Source: Parundibacterium terreum (GTDB lineage: Bacteria; Pseudomonadota; Gammaproteobacteria; Burkholderiales; Burkholderiaceae_D). Taken from it: a stretch of DNA of 64,000 nt. A program made the position numbers and the translations under genes. This document shows positions 1-9,203 of this stretch, piece by piece; within the stretch, counting starts at the first letter, position 1; the number at the start of each line of letters is the position of its first letter. Where the stretch lies: assembly GCF_014636315.1 (NCBI RefSeq), contig NZ_BMED01000001.1, positions 997,941 to 1,061,940 on the forward strand, in the 5' to 3' direction. The notes under the pieces were generated by a model that worked only from the letters and a program-made list of their open reading frames with translations, did not search any database and was not told where the DNA came from.

Positions 1-2
1 AA

Positions 3-146
3 AACGGCATTCCGGTTGACCAGGTGCTGGTTGACGGTAATGCCGAGGAAGCCATCCTGTTCTTGCCCAAAGGCTCCTATCAGATAGAGAAGGAAACTCT
101 TCCTGATGGCATCGTCAAACTCTATGAGTTGAGTATCGGCCAATAA
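3..146 (+). CDS. C-terminal fragment of an unknown protein
   Basis: The window opens inside a reading frame that ends in TAA after 47 visible codons. The visible tail is acidic with alternating hydrophobic residues (NGIPVDQVLVDGN... to ...ELSIGQ), which suggests a beta-rich globular end. There is no recognisable motif. It is followed after about 40 bases by a strong bidirectional terminator, so it is the last gene of its transcript. The frame has no internal stop and normal codon use, which is the main support. Function unknown. Confidence 0.6.
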   Translation, partial: NGIPVDQVLVDGNAEEAILFLPKGSYQIEKETLPDGIVKLYELSIGQ

Positions 147-186
147 GCACGCTGATAACTGATATCCGGCACTTCACTCAAAAAAA

Positions 187-213
187 AGAGCGGAGTTTTC
201 ACTCCGCTCTTTT
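187..213. terminator. Bidirectional intrinsic terminator between convergent genes
   Basis: A perfect 10-bp stem (AGAGCGGAGT at 187-196, ACTCCGCTCT at 201-210) with loop TTTC, preceded by an A run and followed by TTTT. It can stop transcripts from both the left-hand partial gene and the MFS gene that converges on it. Confidence 0.85.
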
Positions 214-278
214 ACTTTCAATCAGGCACTCACACTGAACAAGGCTAGCAAAGCGCGCAGACCTTGCCATAACCCCTG

Positions 279-1538
279 CTACTTGGAAGCAGCCTGCAGC
301 GCAGGAGCTGGCTCCACTCTGCGGTTTGCCCAGATGCGCGACACCAGCAGCCAGGCTGTGATGGAAGTGCCCAGCATCACATAGCCGATGACGTTGAAGT
401 GCTGCAGCTTGCCGTCCGCGCCGTAGCTGATGATGTGGCCGGCCACTACCGAGGCGAGGCCGCCGCACAATTGCTGAATGGCGGAACTGATCGCATTGAA
501 GGCGCCGCGCTGGGCCTGGTCCGGCACGGTGGAAACCAGTGCCTGGAACGGGATCATGCGTGAGAAGATACCCACAAATAAGACGGCATTGACCACGATC
601 AGCACCAGCAAGGATACCGGCGGCAGGTTGGTATAGATCAGCACCATCACGATTGACAGCGCCGTACCGGCCGAAAACACCTTGAACTTGCCGAAAGCAT
701 CCGCTGCCCGGCCGATCAGCGGCCCGAAGACGATCGTGCACAGGCCGGTCACCAGGTACACCGTAGGCAGTTCATGCAGACTGATGCCCAGGTTGTTCAC
801 GACGAAAGCGCTGCTGAAAGGCATCAGCATGAAACCGCCCGTAGTGAGCAAGGCAACTGCGGCAAACGCGACTATGTACCGTGTATCGGTCAGCGTATGC
901 AGCAAGTGCATCCACGGGCTGCGCTCCTGCGGTATGCCGAGGTGGGCGTTGACCGGTTCCATCTTCCAGGCGACGAACAAGCCGCCGACCAGGCCTATGC
1001 CTGCCATCACCAGGAACGGCATATGCCAGTCCCAATGGCTGGACAGATACAGGCTGGCCGGCAGGCCCAGTACCTGACTGGCTGCAAACGCTGTCTGTAT
1101 CAGGCCCATGACCCTGCCGCGCATCTGCACCGGGAACAGGTCGGTGGAGATAGCCAGCACCACGGAGCCGATCACGCCGCCAAACAGGCCGGTGACAATA
1201 CGCGCCAGCAGCAGGCTTTCAAAGCTGGTTGCCAGCCCGCACCAGACAGTGCCGAGAATAAAGCCGGTGTAAAAGAACAGCAGTATCTTTTTACGGTCGT
1301 AGCGGTCGGCAAAGCCCGCCGCCAGCAAGCCGGATATACCCGCGCTGAAGGCGTAGGCAGAAACGATCAGGCCGAATTGCGAAGGCTCTATGGACAGCGC
1401 CGGCATGATGATCGCACCCAGAGGCGACATCAGCATGAAGTCGAGTATCACGGCAAACTGCAAAAAGGCCAGCATGCCGACAACGAGTTTTTGGTAAGGG
1501 GAGAACTTGGGCGGCGTAGTCACCGCGCCAGCGGTCAC
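279..1538 (-). CDS. MFS transporter, drug/sugar exporter type
   Basis: Predicted inner-membrane proton-driven permease of 419 residues with about 12 membrane segments, the normal size for the major facilitator superfamily. The loop between segments 2 and 3 carries the motif-A-like GFADRYDRKKI at about residues 75-85, and segment 5 holds a glycine/proline-rich stretch (AASQVLGLPASLYL) like antiporter motif C. It resembles the AraJ/YdhP group of putative effluxers; the substrate cannot be read from sequence. The first usable start in this frame is a GTG at 1538 with no good Shine-Dalgarno of its own. Upstream, a 34-codon frame with an excellent AAGGAGGG site ends in a TGA overlapping this GTG. 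Either the two are translationally coupled, or a one-base change has split one longer N-terminus. Confidence 0.85.
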   Translation of the reverse strand: MTAGAVTTPPKFSPYQKLVVGMLAFLQFAVILDFMLMSPLGAIIMPALSIEPSQFGLIVSAYAFSAGISGLLAAGFADRYDRKKILLFFYTGFILGTVWCGLATSFESLLLARIVTGLFGGVIGSVVLAISTDLFPVQMRGRVMGLIQTAFAASQVLGLPASLYLSSHWDWHMPFLVMAGIGLVGGLFVAWKMEPVNAHLGIPQERSPWMHLLHTLTDTRYIVAFAAVALLTTGGFMLMPFSSAFVVNNLGISLHELPTVYLVTGLCTIVFGPLIGRAADAFGKFKVFSAGTALSIVMVLIYTNLPPVSLLVLIVVNAVLFVGIFSRMIPFQALVSTVPDQAQRGAFNAISSAIQQLCGGLASVVAGHIISYGADGKLQHFNVIGYVMLGTSITAWLLVSRIWANRRVEPAPALQAASK

Positions 1539-1639
1539 GCTGCACCGCCTGCGGCTGCGGCGCTGCTGCCCGGCGCCGGTTTGATTGTATTTCTTTGTTT
1601 CTTCATTTTTTTCCCTGATTCAATATTTTGGAGGGTCAT
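1535..1639 (-). CDS. 34-codon leader frame overlapping the MFS start
   Basis: Starts with ATG at 1639 behind AAGGAGGG with about 5-base spacing, the best ribosome site in this region. It runs 34 codons (begins MTLQNIESGKK, ends GSSAAAAGGAA) and stops at TGA sharing the GTGA overlap with the MFS start. It crosses an A7 run just before an internal ATG at 1606. A one-base insertion in that run would join it in frame to the transporter. It may be a coupling leader peptide or the true N-terminus of the transporter separated by a frameshift. The Shine-Dalgarno also lies in a small hairpin (GGAGGG/CCCTCC, 1630-1650). Confidence 0.45.
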   Translation of the reverse strand: MTLQNIESGKKMKKQRNTIKPAPGSSAAAAGGAA

Positions 1640-1901
1640 TTTTGCCCTCCTTGCTAGTAAGACGATTCAAAAATAAAAAAATTGCATCAATTTGAAAATA
1701 TTTTTATGAATGTCTGAATCAGCAAGGATAGCTTAAAAAGCAGACACCGCGATCAATATGGTGACTGCTACCCTGTCGATGCAGGCATGGGCCTGGATTA
1801 GAAAAAAGCATCAGAGAGAAACACCAGGGAAAACGCTACGACGCGGCCGCCTATCGGTACAGCCGATAACAGAAGGTGTAAATGTCTGTAAGCGAGATAG
1901 A

Positions 1902-1930
1902 TTGCGCTTGCTTAAATAGCGGGCTATAAA
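1902..1930 (+). promoter_or_regulatory. Sigma70-type promoter for the propeller histidine kinase
   Basis: TTGCGC at 1902-1907 and TATAAA at 1925-1930 with exactly 17 bases between them. Transcription would start near 1937, giving a leader of about 60 bases before the ATG at 1998. The rest of the gap from 1640 to 1901 shows nothing else I can name. Confidence 0.55.
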
Positions 1931-1997
1931 TACAATCTTGCAACATATACGCCTGCAGTACCTATACCTGTATCACCTCTCAGCACACCCTTCCCCC

Positions 1998-4900
1998 ATG
2001 CATCCAAGAGCCCTTCTCTGTTCCGCCATATTGTTTTTTTCCGCGCTCGGAGCAGCCGCAGCAACAGCCGACAGCAATTACCCGATGATAGCGATGCACC
2101 ACACTGCCTGGGGTGCAAAAGACGGTGCGCCGGGGCGGGTCACCAGCATGGCGCAAACCCCGGATGGCTGGCTGTGGCTGGCGACGTCGCGCGGCTTGTT
2201 TCGCTTTGACGGCGTCAGCTTTGAAAAATACCAGAGCCAGCAACAGCCGCTCAGCTCATCCAATGTCAGCACAGTGGGCACCCTGCCCTCCGGCGCGCTG
2301 TGGATAGCCTACCGCCTTGGGGGCCTGAGCTTGCTGCAGAATGGCAAGATCATCCACCTAGGCAGCAAAGACGGCCTTCCGGGATCGGCGGTGCGCTTCG
2401 TTGTGCAAGACCAGGATGGCGGAATCTGGATAGGCACGCCCAGCGGCCTGCTATATAAAGAGGCCCGTGCCAGCAGCTGGCATCTGGTCAAGATAGACGG
2501 CGTCAGCGAACGCACGCGCATTTCCTCCATGCTGCTAGATGACAGGGGCACGCTATGGGTCAGGACGCTGGAAGCCACGGTGTCACTGGCGCGCGGAGAA
2601 AAAGAGTTTCGTCGCGTGGCGGACGGCGGCAGCTTTGGCCAGATCGCCAAGGCGCCGGACGGCAGCATATGGATGTGCGACCTGGACAAGCCGGGCATAC
2701 AGATGCTGAGCCCACCGCTAAAAGGCCAGGCCCCGCATTTTCCAGACTTGCCGGCATCCAATTACCTGTTCTTTGATCCGCAGGGCAATCTCTGGCTCAC
2801 GCCCAACAAGGAGTTCGGCGTGATGCGGGTAGAACGCGAAGATGTCAGCGCGCGCATCAGTACCATAGATGAACCGCAAAGCCTGACCGGAACGCCCAAT
2901 GCAGTATTGGTAGACCAGGAAGGCAATATCTGGATAGGCACCGGCAAGGGCGTAGACCGTTTCCGCCGCAACCGGCTGGAAGCCATCGATACACCCGACT
3001 ATATCGCCGACGCCCGCCCCTTTGCCGCCGGCCCCAATGGCAGCCTGCGGGTGGACCGCTATATCCTGGAGCATCCAGGCCAGCAAGATGCAAAGACCAC
3101 GCTGGTCGGCCCTGCGGAAACCTCCAAGAACATCACGACCAATGTATATAACGACCCGGACGGCAGCTTTTGGATAGGCGCGATAGATGGGCTGGCGCAT
3201 ATCTTGGACGGCAAACGCATAGACATTGATCCGCCCAGCATGGCAAGGAAAGACGGCCCCGTGTCTGGCCTGGTCAAGGATCGCCAGGGGCGGCTGTGGA
3301 TGGCACGCGGAAAGACCTATGCACTGGAGAATGGCGTCTGGACAGAGGGCGGCGGCATTCCCGAGCTGAAAAGCTTCACCACCAATGTGCTGTTCTGCGA
3401 CTCCAGAGGGCGCATCTGGTTTGGCGGCATAGGCAATCAGATCGCGATACTGGACGGCACGCAGATACGCCTGCGGGGAGATGCCGAAGGCCTGCACCTG
3501 GGTTCCATCAAGCAGATTACCGAGCATGACGGCGAATTCTGGATAGGCGGCGAAAGCGGCGTGGCCCGCTACGACGGCAAGCATTTTACAAATATCATGG
3601 GCACGGGTAGCGACAGCTTCGCCGGGGCATCCGGCCTGATCTTCAATGCCAAAGGCAGCCTGTGGATCAACGGCCTGGACGGCATCAGCGGCATCTCCGC
3701 TGAAGAACTGGGCAAGGCAAAACGCGATGCCGCCTACAAGGTCAAATTCCAGCGCTACGATTTCCTGGATGGGTTGAAAGGCACGCCTTCGCAATTTCCG
3801 CAAACCCCGACCGCAATCCTGGGCACGGACGGCAAGATGTGGTTCGGCACATCTTACGGTATCTACCATGTGGACCCGGACCAGATGCAACTCAACCCGC
3901 TGCGCCCCACGGTAGCGATCCGCCATCTGCGCTCGGGCGACAATGTATTCGATAGCGAGTCCGCGCAATCCCTGTCGCTGCCTCCCGGCACGACCTCGGC
4001 GCAGATCGCCTACACCGCGCTCAGCCTCACCGTGCCGGAGCGCATGCAGTTCAGGTATAGGCTGGATGGCGTGGACAAGACCTGGCAAGACGCCGGCAAC
4101 CGCCGCACTGCCTTTTATACCGGCCTGGAGCCGGGCAGCTATCACTTCCATGTGATTGCTTCCAACAATGACGGCTTGTGGAATGATACCGGCGCCACGC
4201 TGGATTTTACAATACAGCCCAGCTTTATCCAGACGCTCTGGTTCAAGCTGCTGTGCGCGATCGCAGCGCTATTCCTGCTGTATATCGCCTACCGCTGGCG
4301 GCTCGACCATGTCACCAGGCGCATGCGCGAGCGCCTGCAGGAACGTTTGCTGGAGCGCGAGAGAATCGCCCGCACCCTGCACGACACGCTGCTGCAGGGC
4401 GTGCAGATCCTGACGATGCGTTTCCAGTTTGCGATTGACCGGCTACCCGCCGATTTGCCGGAGCGCTTGCTGATGGAAAAAGCGCTGGATGCTGCCGACC
4501 AGGTCGTGGTGGATGCCCGCAACCAGGTGATGGATCTGCGCTCGGCCCCCGACATAAGCACGGCACTGAACCATATGGTCGTGGAGCTGACGGAATCCAT
4601 GCAGCCTCAGCAGAAAGCCGCCTGCGAAGCCAGGGTCACGGGCGAGCCGCGCGAACTGAAGCCTTTCATCCGCGAAGAGATCGTCAGCATCGCCAGGGAG
4701 GCTGTCATCAATGCACTGAAGCATGCCGACGCCAGCCGCATCGAGATCAGGCTGGACTATAGCAATGCCGGTCTGTTGCTGACGGTAAAGGACGATGGCT
4801 GCGGCATAGCACCTGCGATATTGAACTCCGGCAGCCGGGCCGGCCATTGGGGCATTCCCGGCATGCGCGAACGCGCTGCGGAACTGAAAACCACATTGGT

Positions 4901-5033
4901 AATCAATAGCGGGAATAGCGCCGGAACAGAGATATTGCTCAGCGTTGCAGCGCAACTGGCCTACAGCGAAGCGGCACACAGTACACCATGGAGCAACTTA
5001 AAAGCGCGGGTAAAAATCTTGATGGGCTGCTAG
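1998..5033 (+). CDS. Two-component sensor kinase with periplasmic beta-propeller (Reg_prop/Y_Y_Y/HisKA_3)
   Basis: About 1011 residues from the ATG at 1998, chosen because it begins a clear signal peptide (MHPRALLCSAILFFSALGA, ending AAATA). An earlier in-frame ATG at 1938 would put a 20-residue polar tail before it. The periplasmic part has many repeats of the type DGGIWIGT / GRLWMA / GEFWIGG, the Reg_prop blades of a two-domain propeller, followed by a Y_Y_Y domain (FRYRLDGVDKTW). One membrane helix (about 748-768) leads to a HisKA_3 dimerisation domain with phospho-acceptor His in ARTLHDTLLQG (about residue 795) and a HATPase with the DDGCG box and GIPGMRERA. The kinase half is NarX/LiaS-like, which normally pairs with a LuxR-type regulator. 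None is adjacent, so it acts as an orphan here. The ligand is unknown; such propellers often sense carbohydrates. Confidence 0.9.
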   Translation: MHPRALLCSAILFFSALGAAAATADSNYPMIAMHHTAWGAKDGAPGRVTSMAQTPDGWLWLATSRGLFRFDGVSFEKYQSQQQPLSSSNVSTVGTLPSGALWIAYRLGGLSLLQNGKIIHLGSKDGLPGSAVRFVVQDQDGGIWIGTPSGLLYKEARASSWHLVKIDGVSERTRISSMLLDDRGTLWVRTLEATVSLARGEKEFRRVADGGSFGQIAKAPDGSIWMCDLDKPGIQMLSPPLKGQAPHFPDLPASNYLFFDPQGNLWLTPNKEFGVMRVEREDVSARISTIDEPQSLTGTPNAVLVDQEGNIWIGTGKGVDRFRRNRLEAIDTPDYIADARPFAAGPNGSLRVDRYILEHPGQQDAKTTLVGPAETSKNITTNVYNDPDGSFWIGAIDGLAHILDGKRIDIDPPSMARKDGPVSGLVKDRQGRLWMARGKTYALENGVWTEGGGIPELKSFTTNVLFCDSRGRIWFGGIGNQIAILDGTQIRLRGDAEGLHLGSIKQITEHDGEFWIGGESGVARYDGKHFTNIMGTGSDSFAGASGLIFNAKGSLWINGLDGISGISAEELGKAKRDAAYKVKFQRYDFLDGLKGTPSQFPQTPTAILGTDGKMWFGTSYGIYHVDPDQMQLNPLRPTVAIRHLRSGDNVFDSESAQSLSLPPGTTSAQIAYTALSLTVPERMQFRYRLDGVDKTWQDAGNRRTAFYTGLEPGSYHFHVIASNNDGLWNDTGATLDFTIQPSFIQTLWFKLLCAIAALFLLYIAYRWRLDHVTRRMRERLQERLLERERIARTLHDTLLQGVQILTMRFQFAIDRLPADLPERLLMEKALDAADQVVVDARNQVMDLRSAPDISTALNHMVVELTESMQPQQKAACEARVTGEPRELKPFIREEIVSIAREAVINALKHADASRIEIRLDYSNAGLLLTVKDDGCGIAPAILNSGSRAGHWGIPGMRERAAELKTTLVINSGNSAGTEILLSVAAQLAYSEAAHSTPWSNLKARVKILMGC

Positions 5034-5049
5034 CAGGAAAAACCGGGGC

Positions 5050-5085
5050 TTTGCGCCGGGCCGCGCAAGGCGACCCGGGCGCAAA
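5050..5085. terminator. Hairpin between convergent genes
   Basis: TTTGCGCC (5050-5057) pairs with GGCGCAAA (5078-5085), with inner GGG/CCC pairing. On the minus strand a GGTTTTT run follows shortly after. It sits between the kinase stop and the convergent small secreted gene, the expected place for a shared terminator. Confidence 0.5.
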
Positions 5086-5100
5086 TCCGCTTAGCGGGAA

Positions 5101-5379
5101 TTACTCAGGATGCTTGGCGGTGGAAACGTTGGAAGTTTCCTTCGGTGCGTCGCAGCGATATTTTTTGCGCAGCTCATCGCTCAGATCAGGGGATGCGCAC
5201 TGCTTCTGATTCTTCGACAGGAAGTGCTTGCGGCCCTTGACCGTGTTGGTCTTGGGCGTGGAACTGGCGCTAGCGCTGGCAGCCGGTGCAGAGGCAGGTG
5301 CACTGGACGCTTGCGCAAAGGCAAGGACGCTTGTTCCAGATAACAGCAATGCAAGGGCTAGCGATTTTGCGTTGAACAT
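5101..5379 (-). CDS. Small secreted Ala/Ser-rich protein
   Basis: 92 residues from the ATG at 5379, chosen because GAGGAG lies 6 bases upstream and the protein then begins with a clean signal peptide (MFNAKSLALALLLSG ... AFA). The mature part is a low-complexity Ala/Ser/Pro linker, then a basic region with two cysteines (KQCASPDLS and KYRCDAP) that could form one disulfide. This is the style of short periplasmic hypothetical proteins common in Burkholderiales. No enzyme motif. Function unknown. Confidence 0.7.
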   Translation of the reverse strand: MFNAKSLALALLLSGTSVLAFAQASSAPASAPAASASASSTPKTNTVKGRKHFLSKNQKQCASPDLSDELRKKYRCDAPKETSNVSTAKHPE

Positions 5380-6074
5380 GTAGATCTCCTCGATGCAAAG
5401 AAATAAAAGCATCCCGGTCTTCGCCAGGATGCCGGTAAGCGCGCCAGCGATGAGTCACTCTAGCGCATGCCTAGGATACAGGTTTATTCTGGCTTGCATG
5501 GACGGGCTGCAAAATCTGTCGTTTATGAGCTATCGCCCCTCCCCTTGGTGCAGCGCCGTGCGCAATTAACTTGATGCCCCATGCCCGCTTTTCGGGGTGA
5601 GCCATGCATACCGCGCACTGCTTTTTTGCAACGCAAAACGCATGCTAAGCGCTAACAAAAAATGGCGCCAGCTGTCATTTTTTTCAGTCGAAAATCGGCC
5701 ACGGCAAGCATATTATTTTATCGATGGCAAGCGTTTTTTAAGCTTAACAAGCGGCAAACTTATCCACAGATTCTGTGAATAATTAGCCTAAAACTCACGC
5801 TTTTTTCAGGGCGCTTCATAGAGGAAGGAGATTTCCGCATCGGCGTGCTAAAAATATAGGCAGGCTGCAATATTTTCAACTATTCGCATGGCTCGACCTG
5901 CCGATTTTTTCTCCCCGCCGTTAAAAAAACCACTATTTTCGGCCATCAGGCCAAAATGCATTTGGCCGGTATTCCCCTGTTTTTCGTGCCGCCTCCGATA
6001 ACCCAGCACTTCAAAGTCTGGCCTCGCCCGCCCCTTCTTTGGGGCGCAAGCGTCCCTCATGAGCACTGCCGGCG
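5380..6074. other. Gene-poor gap of about 700 bases
   Basis: No frame here has a convincing ribosome site or protein character. Two short open frames (5597-5782 plus, 5848-6066 minus) have no recognisable content. The middle, about 5640-5810, is visibly AT-rich and holds an inverted pair of DnaA boxes. A hairpin GGCCAAA/TTTGGCC at 5949-5967 lies about 110 bases past the end of cusA and may end that operon, though no T run follows it. Confidence 0.5.
5760..5782. promoter_or_regulatory. Inverted pair of DnaA boxes
   Basis: TTATCCACA at 5760-5768 matches the TTATNCACA consensus exactly. TGTGAATAA at 5774-5782 is TTATTCACA on the other strand, also a perfect match. They face each other across 5 bases (GATTC), inside an AT-rich non-coding stretch. 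This could be a DnaA-binding or titration site, or a replication-coupled control site. No dnaA, dnaN or parAB genes are nearby, so I do not call it the chromosomal origin. Confidence 0.55.
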
Positions 6075-9000
6075 TTACCCGACAATTTGCCTGCGTCGTA
6101 TCAGCAGATAGACCACCGGCACAACCAGCATCGACAGCAGCGGCGCCGTGATCATACCCCCTACCATCGGGGCTGCGATTCTCTGCATGACTTCAGAGCC
6201 GGTGCCCGCGCCGAGCATGATGGGCACAAGGCCGGCGATGATCACTGCCACCGTCATCGCCTTGGGCCTGACCCGCAATACCGCGCCTTCACGTATCGCC
6301 TCCAGCAGATCTGCCTCAGACACCCTGCCCGCCGCCAGGCGCTCTTCCCAGGCATTCTTCAAGTACAGCAGCATGATCACGCCGAACTCGGCAGAGACCC
6401 CCGCCAGCGCGATAAATCCTACCCCGCTGGCTACCGACAGGTTATGCCCGAGCAGCCATAGCAGCCAGATACCGCCTGCCAGGGCAAACGGCAGCGTCGC
6501 CATGATCAGCGCAGCTTCATCAACCCGCTTGAAAGTCAGGTACAGCAGCACAAAGATGATCAACAAGGTGGCCGGCACCACGATCTTCAGCTTGGCCGTG
6601 GCGCGTTCCAGATATTCAAACTGCCCGGACCAGGATACCGAATACCCGGTCGGCAATTTCACCTCTTTGGCGACCACCTGCTGCATCTCATGCACTGCCG
6701 AGCTCAGGTCGCGCCCGCGGATATCGACATACACCCAGCCGGACAGGCGCGCATTCTCGCTCTTCAGCATGGGCGGGCCGTCATTGATACGGATCGCAGC
6801 GACATCACCCAGCCGGATTTGCGCGCCGCGCTCGGTCAGCACCGGCAACTGGCGCAGCTTTTCGACCGAATCCCGCACTTCCCGCGGATAGCGTACATTG
6901 ATGGGGAAACGCTGCAAACCCTCCACCGTCTCGCCGATATTGTCGCCACCGATGGCGGCAGACACTATGCTCTGCACGTCGGCAATGTTGAGGCCGTAGC
7001 GTGCCGCCGCATCGCGGTCGATATGGATGTCGATATAACGCCCGCCATTCAGCCTTTCCGCCAGCGCAGAGGATACGCCTGGCAGCTTTTTGACGGCACG
7101 TTCTATCTCGCCGGTGATGCGGTCTATCTCTTCCAGGCTGGTGCCGGCCACCTTCACGCCCACCGGGCTTTTAATGCCGGTCGCCAGCATGTCAATGCGG
7201 TTGCGGATCGGCGGCACCCAGATATTGGACAAGCCCGGCACCTTGACGATGCGATCCAGCTCCTCCACCAGCTTGTCCGGCGTCATGCCGACCCGCCATT
7301 GCTCACGCGGCTTGAACTGGATGGTGGTTTCAAACATTTCCAGCGGTGCCGGGTCGGTCGCCGATTCAGCCCGCCCCGCCTTGCCGAACACGCTTTGCAC
7401 TTCCGGTACAGTCTTGATCAGGCGGTCGGTCTGTTGCAGCAATTCCGATGCCTTGCCAATACTGATGCCCGGCAGGGCCGACGGCATGTACAGCAGATCA
7501 CCCTCGTCCAGCGGCGGCATGAACTCGCCGCCCAGGCGCGAGATCGGCCAGATCGTGGCAACAGCGATGATTGCTGCAATCAACAGCGTCGCCCTGGGGA
7601 AGCGCAATACGCGTTCCAGCAAAGGGCGATACAGCGCGATCAGCCAGCGGTTCAATGGATTTTTCTGTTCCTCGGGGATGCGTCCGCGTATCAGGTAGCC
7701 CATCAGCACCGGAATCAATGTGACGGACAAGCCAGCCGCCGCAGCCATTGCATAGGTCTTGGTGAAGGCCAACGGGGCAAACAGCCGCCCTTCCTGCGCC
7801 TCCAGCGTAAACACCGGGATAAAGGACAATACGATGATCAACAGAGAGAAGAACAAGGCTGGTCCGACCTCGGCCGCTGCATCGCCGATCACGCGCCAAT
7901 GCGCTTCACCGGCCAGTTTTTCACCGGGATGGGCATGATTCCAGGCCTCGATATGCTTGTGCGCATTTTCTATCATGACCACCGCCGCATCCACCATCGC
8001 GCCGACGGCAATGGCGATACCGCCCAGCGACATGATATTGGCGTTGACTCCCTGGTAATACATGATGATGTATGCGGCCAGGATGCCCAGCGGCAGCGAT
8101 ACTATCGCCACCAGCGCAGAGCGCAAGTGAAACAGAAAGACCGCGCATACCAATGCCGCCACGATGAATTCCTCGATCAGCCTGTGCTCCAGGTTGGTCA
8201 CCGCGCGCTTGATCAGCTTGGAACGGTCATAGGTGGGAACGATCTCGACACCAGGCGGCAGGCTGGATTTGAGCTTGTCCAGTTTAGCCTTGACGGCCTC
8301 TATGGTCTCCAGTGCATTTTTGCCGGAGCGCATCACGATCACGCCGCCGGCGACTTCACCTTCGCCGTCCAGGTCGGCCAGGCCGCGCCGGGTTTCCGGC
8401 CCGACCTGGATGCGCGCCACATCACCCAACCTGACGGACACGCCGGCCTCGGTAGTCATCAACGGTATCTTGCGGAAATCATCCAGCGATTGCAGGTAGC
8501 CGGAAGAGCGCACCATATACTCCGCCTCGCCCAGCTCCAGCACCGAGCCGCCCGATTCCTGGTTGGCCTTTTGCACTGCCTCGATGATTTTTCCGTGCGG
8601 GATGTTATAGGCTCTGAGCTTGTCCGGGTCCAGCACAATTTGGTATTGGCGTGCCATGCCGCCTATGCTGGCCACTTCCGACACATTCGGCACCGCCTTC
8701 AGCTCAAACTTCAGGAACCAGTCCTGGTAGGCACGCAGTTGCGACAAGTCCATCTTGCCGCTGCGGTCCACCAGCACATATTCATACACCCAGCCGACGC
8801 CGGTGGCGTCCGGCCCCAGCGCGGTCTTGGCCTGTGGCGGCAGCCGCGACTGCACCTGGTTCAGGTATTCCAGCACCCGCGAGCGCGCCCAGTACGGATC
8901 GGTGCCATCCTCAAACAGGATGTACACGAAGGAATCGCCAAAGAAGGAATAGCCGCGCACCGTCTTCGCACCCGGTACCGACAGCATCGTCGTTGTCAGC

Positions 9001-9203
9001 GGGTAGGTCACCTGGTTTTCCACAATCTGCGGCGCCTGGCCAGGATAGCTGGTGCGGATGATCACCTGCACATCCGACAAATCGGGGATGGCGTCCAGCG
9101 GCGTACGCGACAAGGACCACACGCCCCAGGCAGCAAGCAGCACCGTTGCCAGCAGCACCAGGAAGCGGTTGGCGATAGACCAGCGTATCAGTTTGGCCAT
9201 CAT
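6075..9203 (-). CDS. cusA: Copper/silver efflux RND permease CusA
   Basis: 1042 residues, the usual length of heavy-metal RND pumps. It exports Cu(I)/Ag(I) from periplasm and cytoplasm through a trimer joined to CusB and CusC. The N-terminal [13 protein letters not shown] helix and the membrane relay [14 protein letters not shown] are typical of the HME-RND class. The three methionines that bind Cu(I) in E. coli CusA are all present in matching context: [20 protein letters not shown] and [10 protein letters not shown] (about residues 570, 620 and 670). This marks it as the monovalent-metal branch rather than CzcA. The ATG overlaps the cusB stop by ATGA, so the genes are translationally coupled in the order cusC-cusB-cusA. 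Confidence 0.95.
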   Translation of the reverse strand: MMAKLIRWSIANRFLVLLATVLLAAWGVWSLSRTPLDAIPDLSDVQVIIRTSYPGQAPQIVENQVTYPLTTTMLSVPGAKTVRGYSFFGDSFVYILFEDGTDPYWARSRVLEYLNQVQSRLPPQAKTALGPDATGVGWVYEYVLVDRSGKMDLSQLRAYQDWFLKFELKAVPNVSEVASIGGMARQYQIVLDPDKLRAYNIPHGKIIEAVQKANQESGGSVLELGEAEYMVRSSGYLQSLDDFRKIPLMTTEAGVSVRLGDVARIQVGPETRRGLADLDGEGEVAGGVIVMRSGKNALETIEAVKAKLDKLKSSLPPGVEIVPTYDRSKLIKRAVTNLEHRLIEEFIVAALVCAVFLFHLRSALVAIVSLPLGILAAYIIMYYQGVNANIMSLGGIAIAVGAMVDAAVVMIENAHKHIEAWNHAHPGEKLAGEAHWRVIGDAAAEVGPALFFSLLIIVLSFIPVFTLEAQEGRLFAPLAFTKTYAMAAAAGLSVTLIPVLMGYLIRGRIPEEQKNPLNRWLIALYRPLLERVLRFPRATLLIAAIIAVATIWPISRLGGEFMPPLDEGDLLYMPSALPGISIGKASELLQQTDRLIKTVPEVQSVFGKAGRAESATDPAPLEMFETTIQFKPREQWRVGMTPDKLVEELDRIVKVPGLSNIWVPPIRNRIDMLATGIKSPVGVKVAGTSLEEIDRITGEIERAVKKLPGVSSALAERLNGGRYIDIHIDRDAAARYGLNIADVQSIVSAAIGGDNIGETVEGLQRFPINVRYPREVRDSVEKLRQLPVLTERGAQIRLGDVAAIRINDGPPMLKSENARLSGWVYVDIRGRDLSSAVHEMQQVVAKEVKLPTGYSVSWSGQFEYLERATAKLKIVVPATLLIIFVLLYLTFKRVDEAALIMATLPFALAGGIWLLWLLGHNLSVASGVGFIALAGVSAEFGVIMLLYLKNAWEERLAAGRVSEADLLEAIREGAVLRVRPKAMTVAVIIAGLVPIMLGAGTGSEVMQRIAAPMVGGMITAPLLSMLVVPVVYLLIRRRQIVG

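Noticed and set aside
774..1676. A 300-codon frame antisense to the MFS gene
   Set aside because: Glutamine/histidine/arginine-rich, no domain, overlaps a clear 12-helix transporter.
2718..4151. A 477-codon frame antisense to the propeller kinase
   Set aside because: It follows the repeated blades of the real gene on the other strand, so its length reflects repeat composition.
5597..5782. Possible 61-residue gene over the DnaA boxes
   Set aside because: No ribosome site and no recognisable content; the AT-rich stretch is better read as regulatory.
5760..5782. Chromosomal origin of replication
   Set aside because: Only two DnaA boxes and no dnaA, dnaN, gyrB, rpmH or par genes nearby.
5848..6066. 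Possible 72-residue gene after cusA
   Set aside because: No ribosome site or known fold, and it contains a hairpin that fits an operon end.
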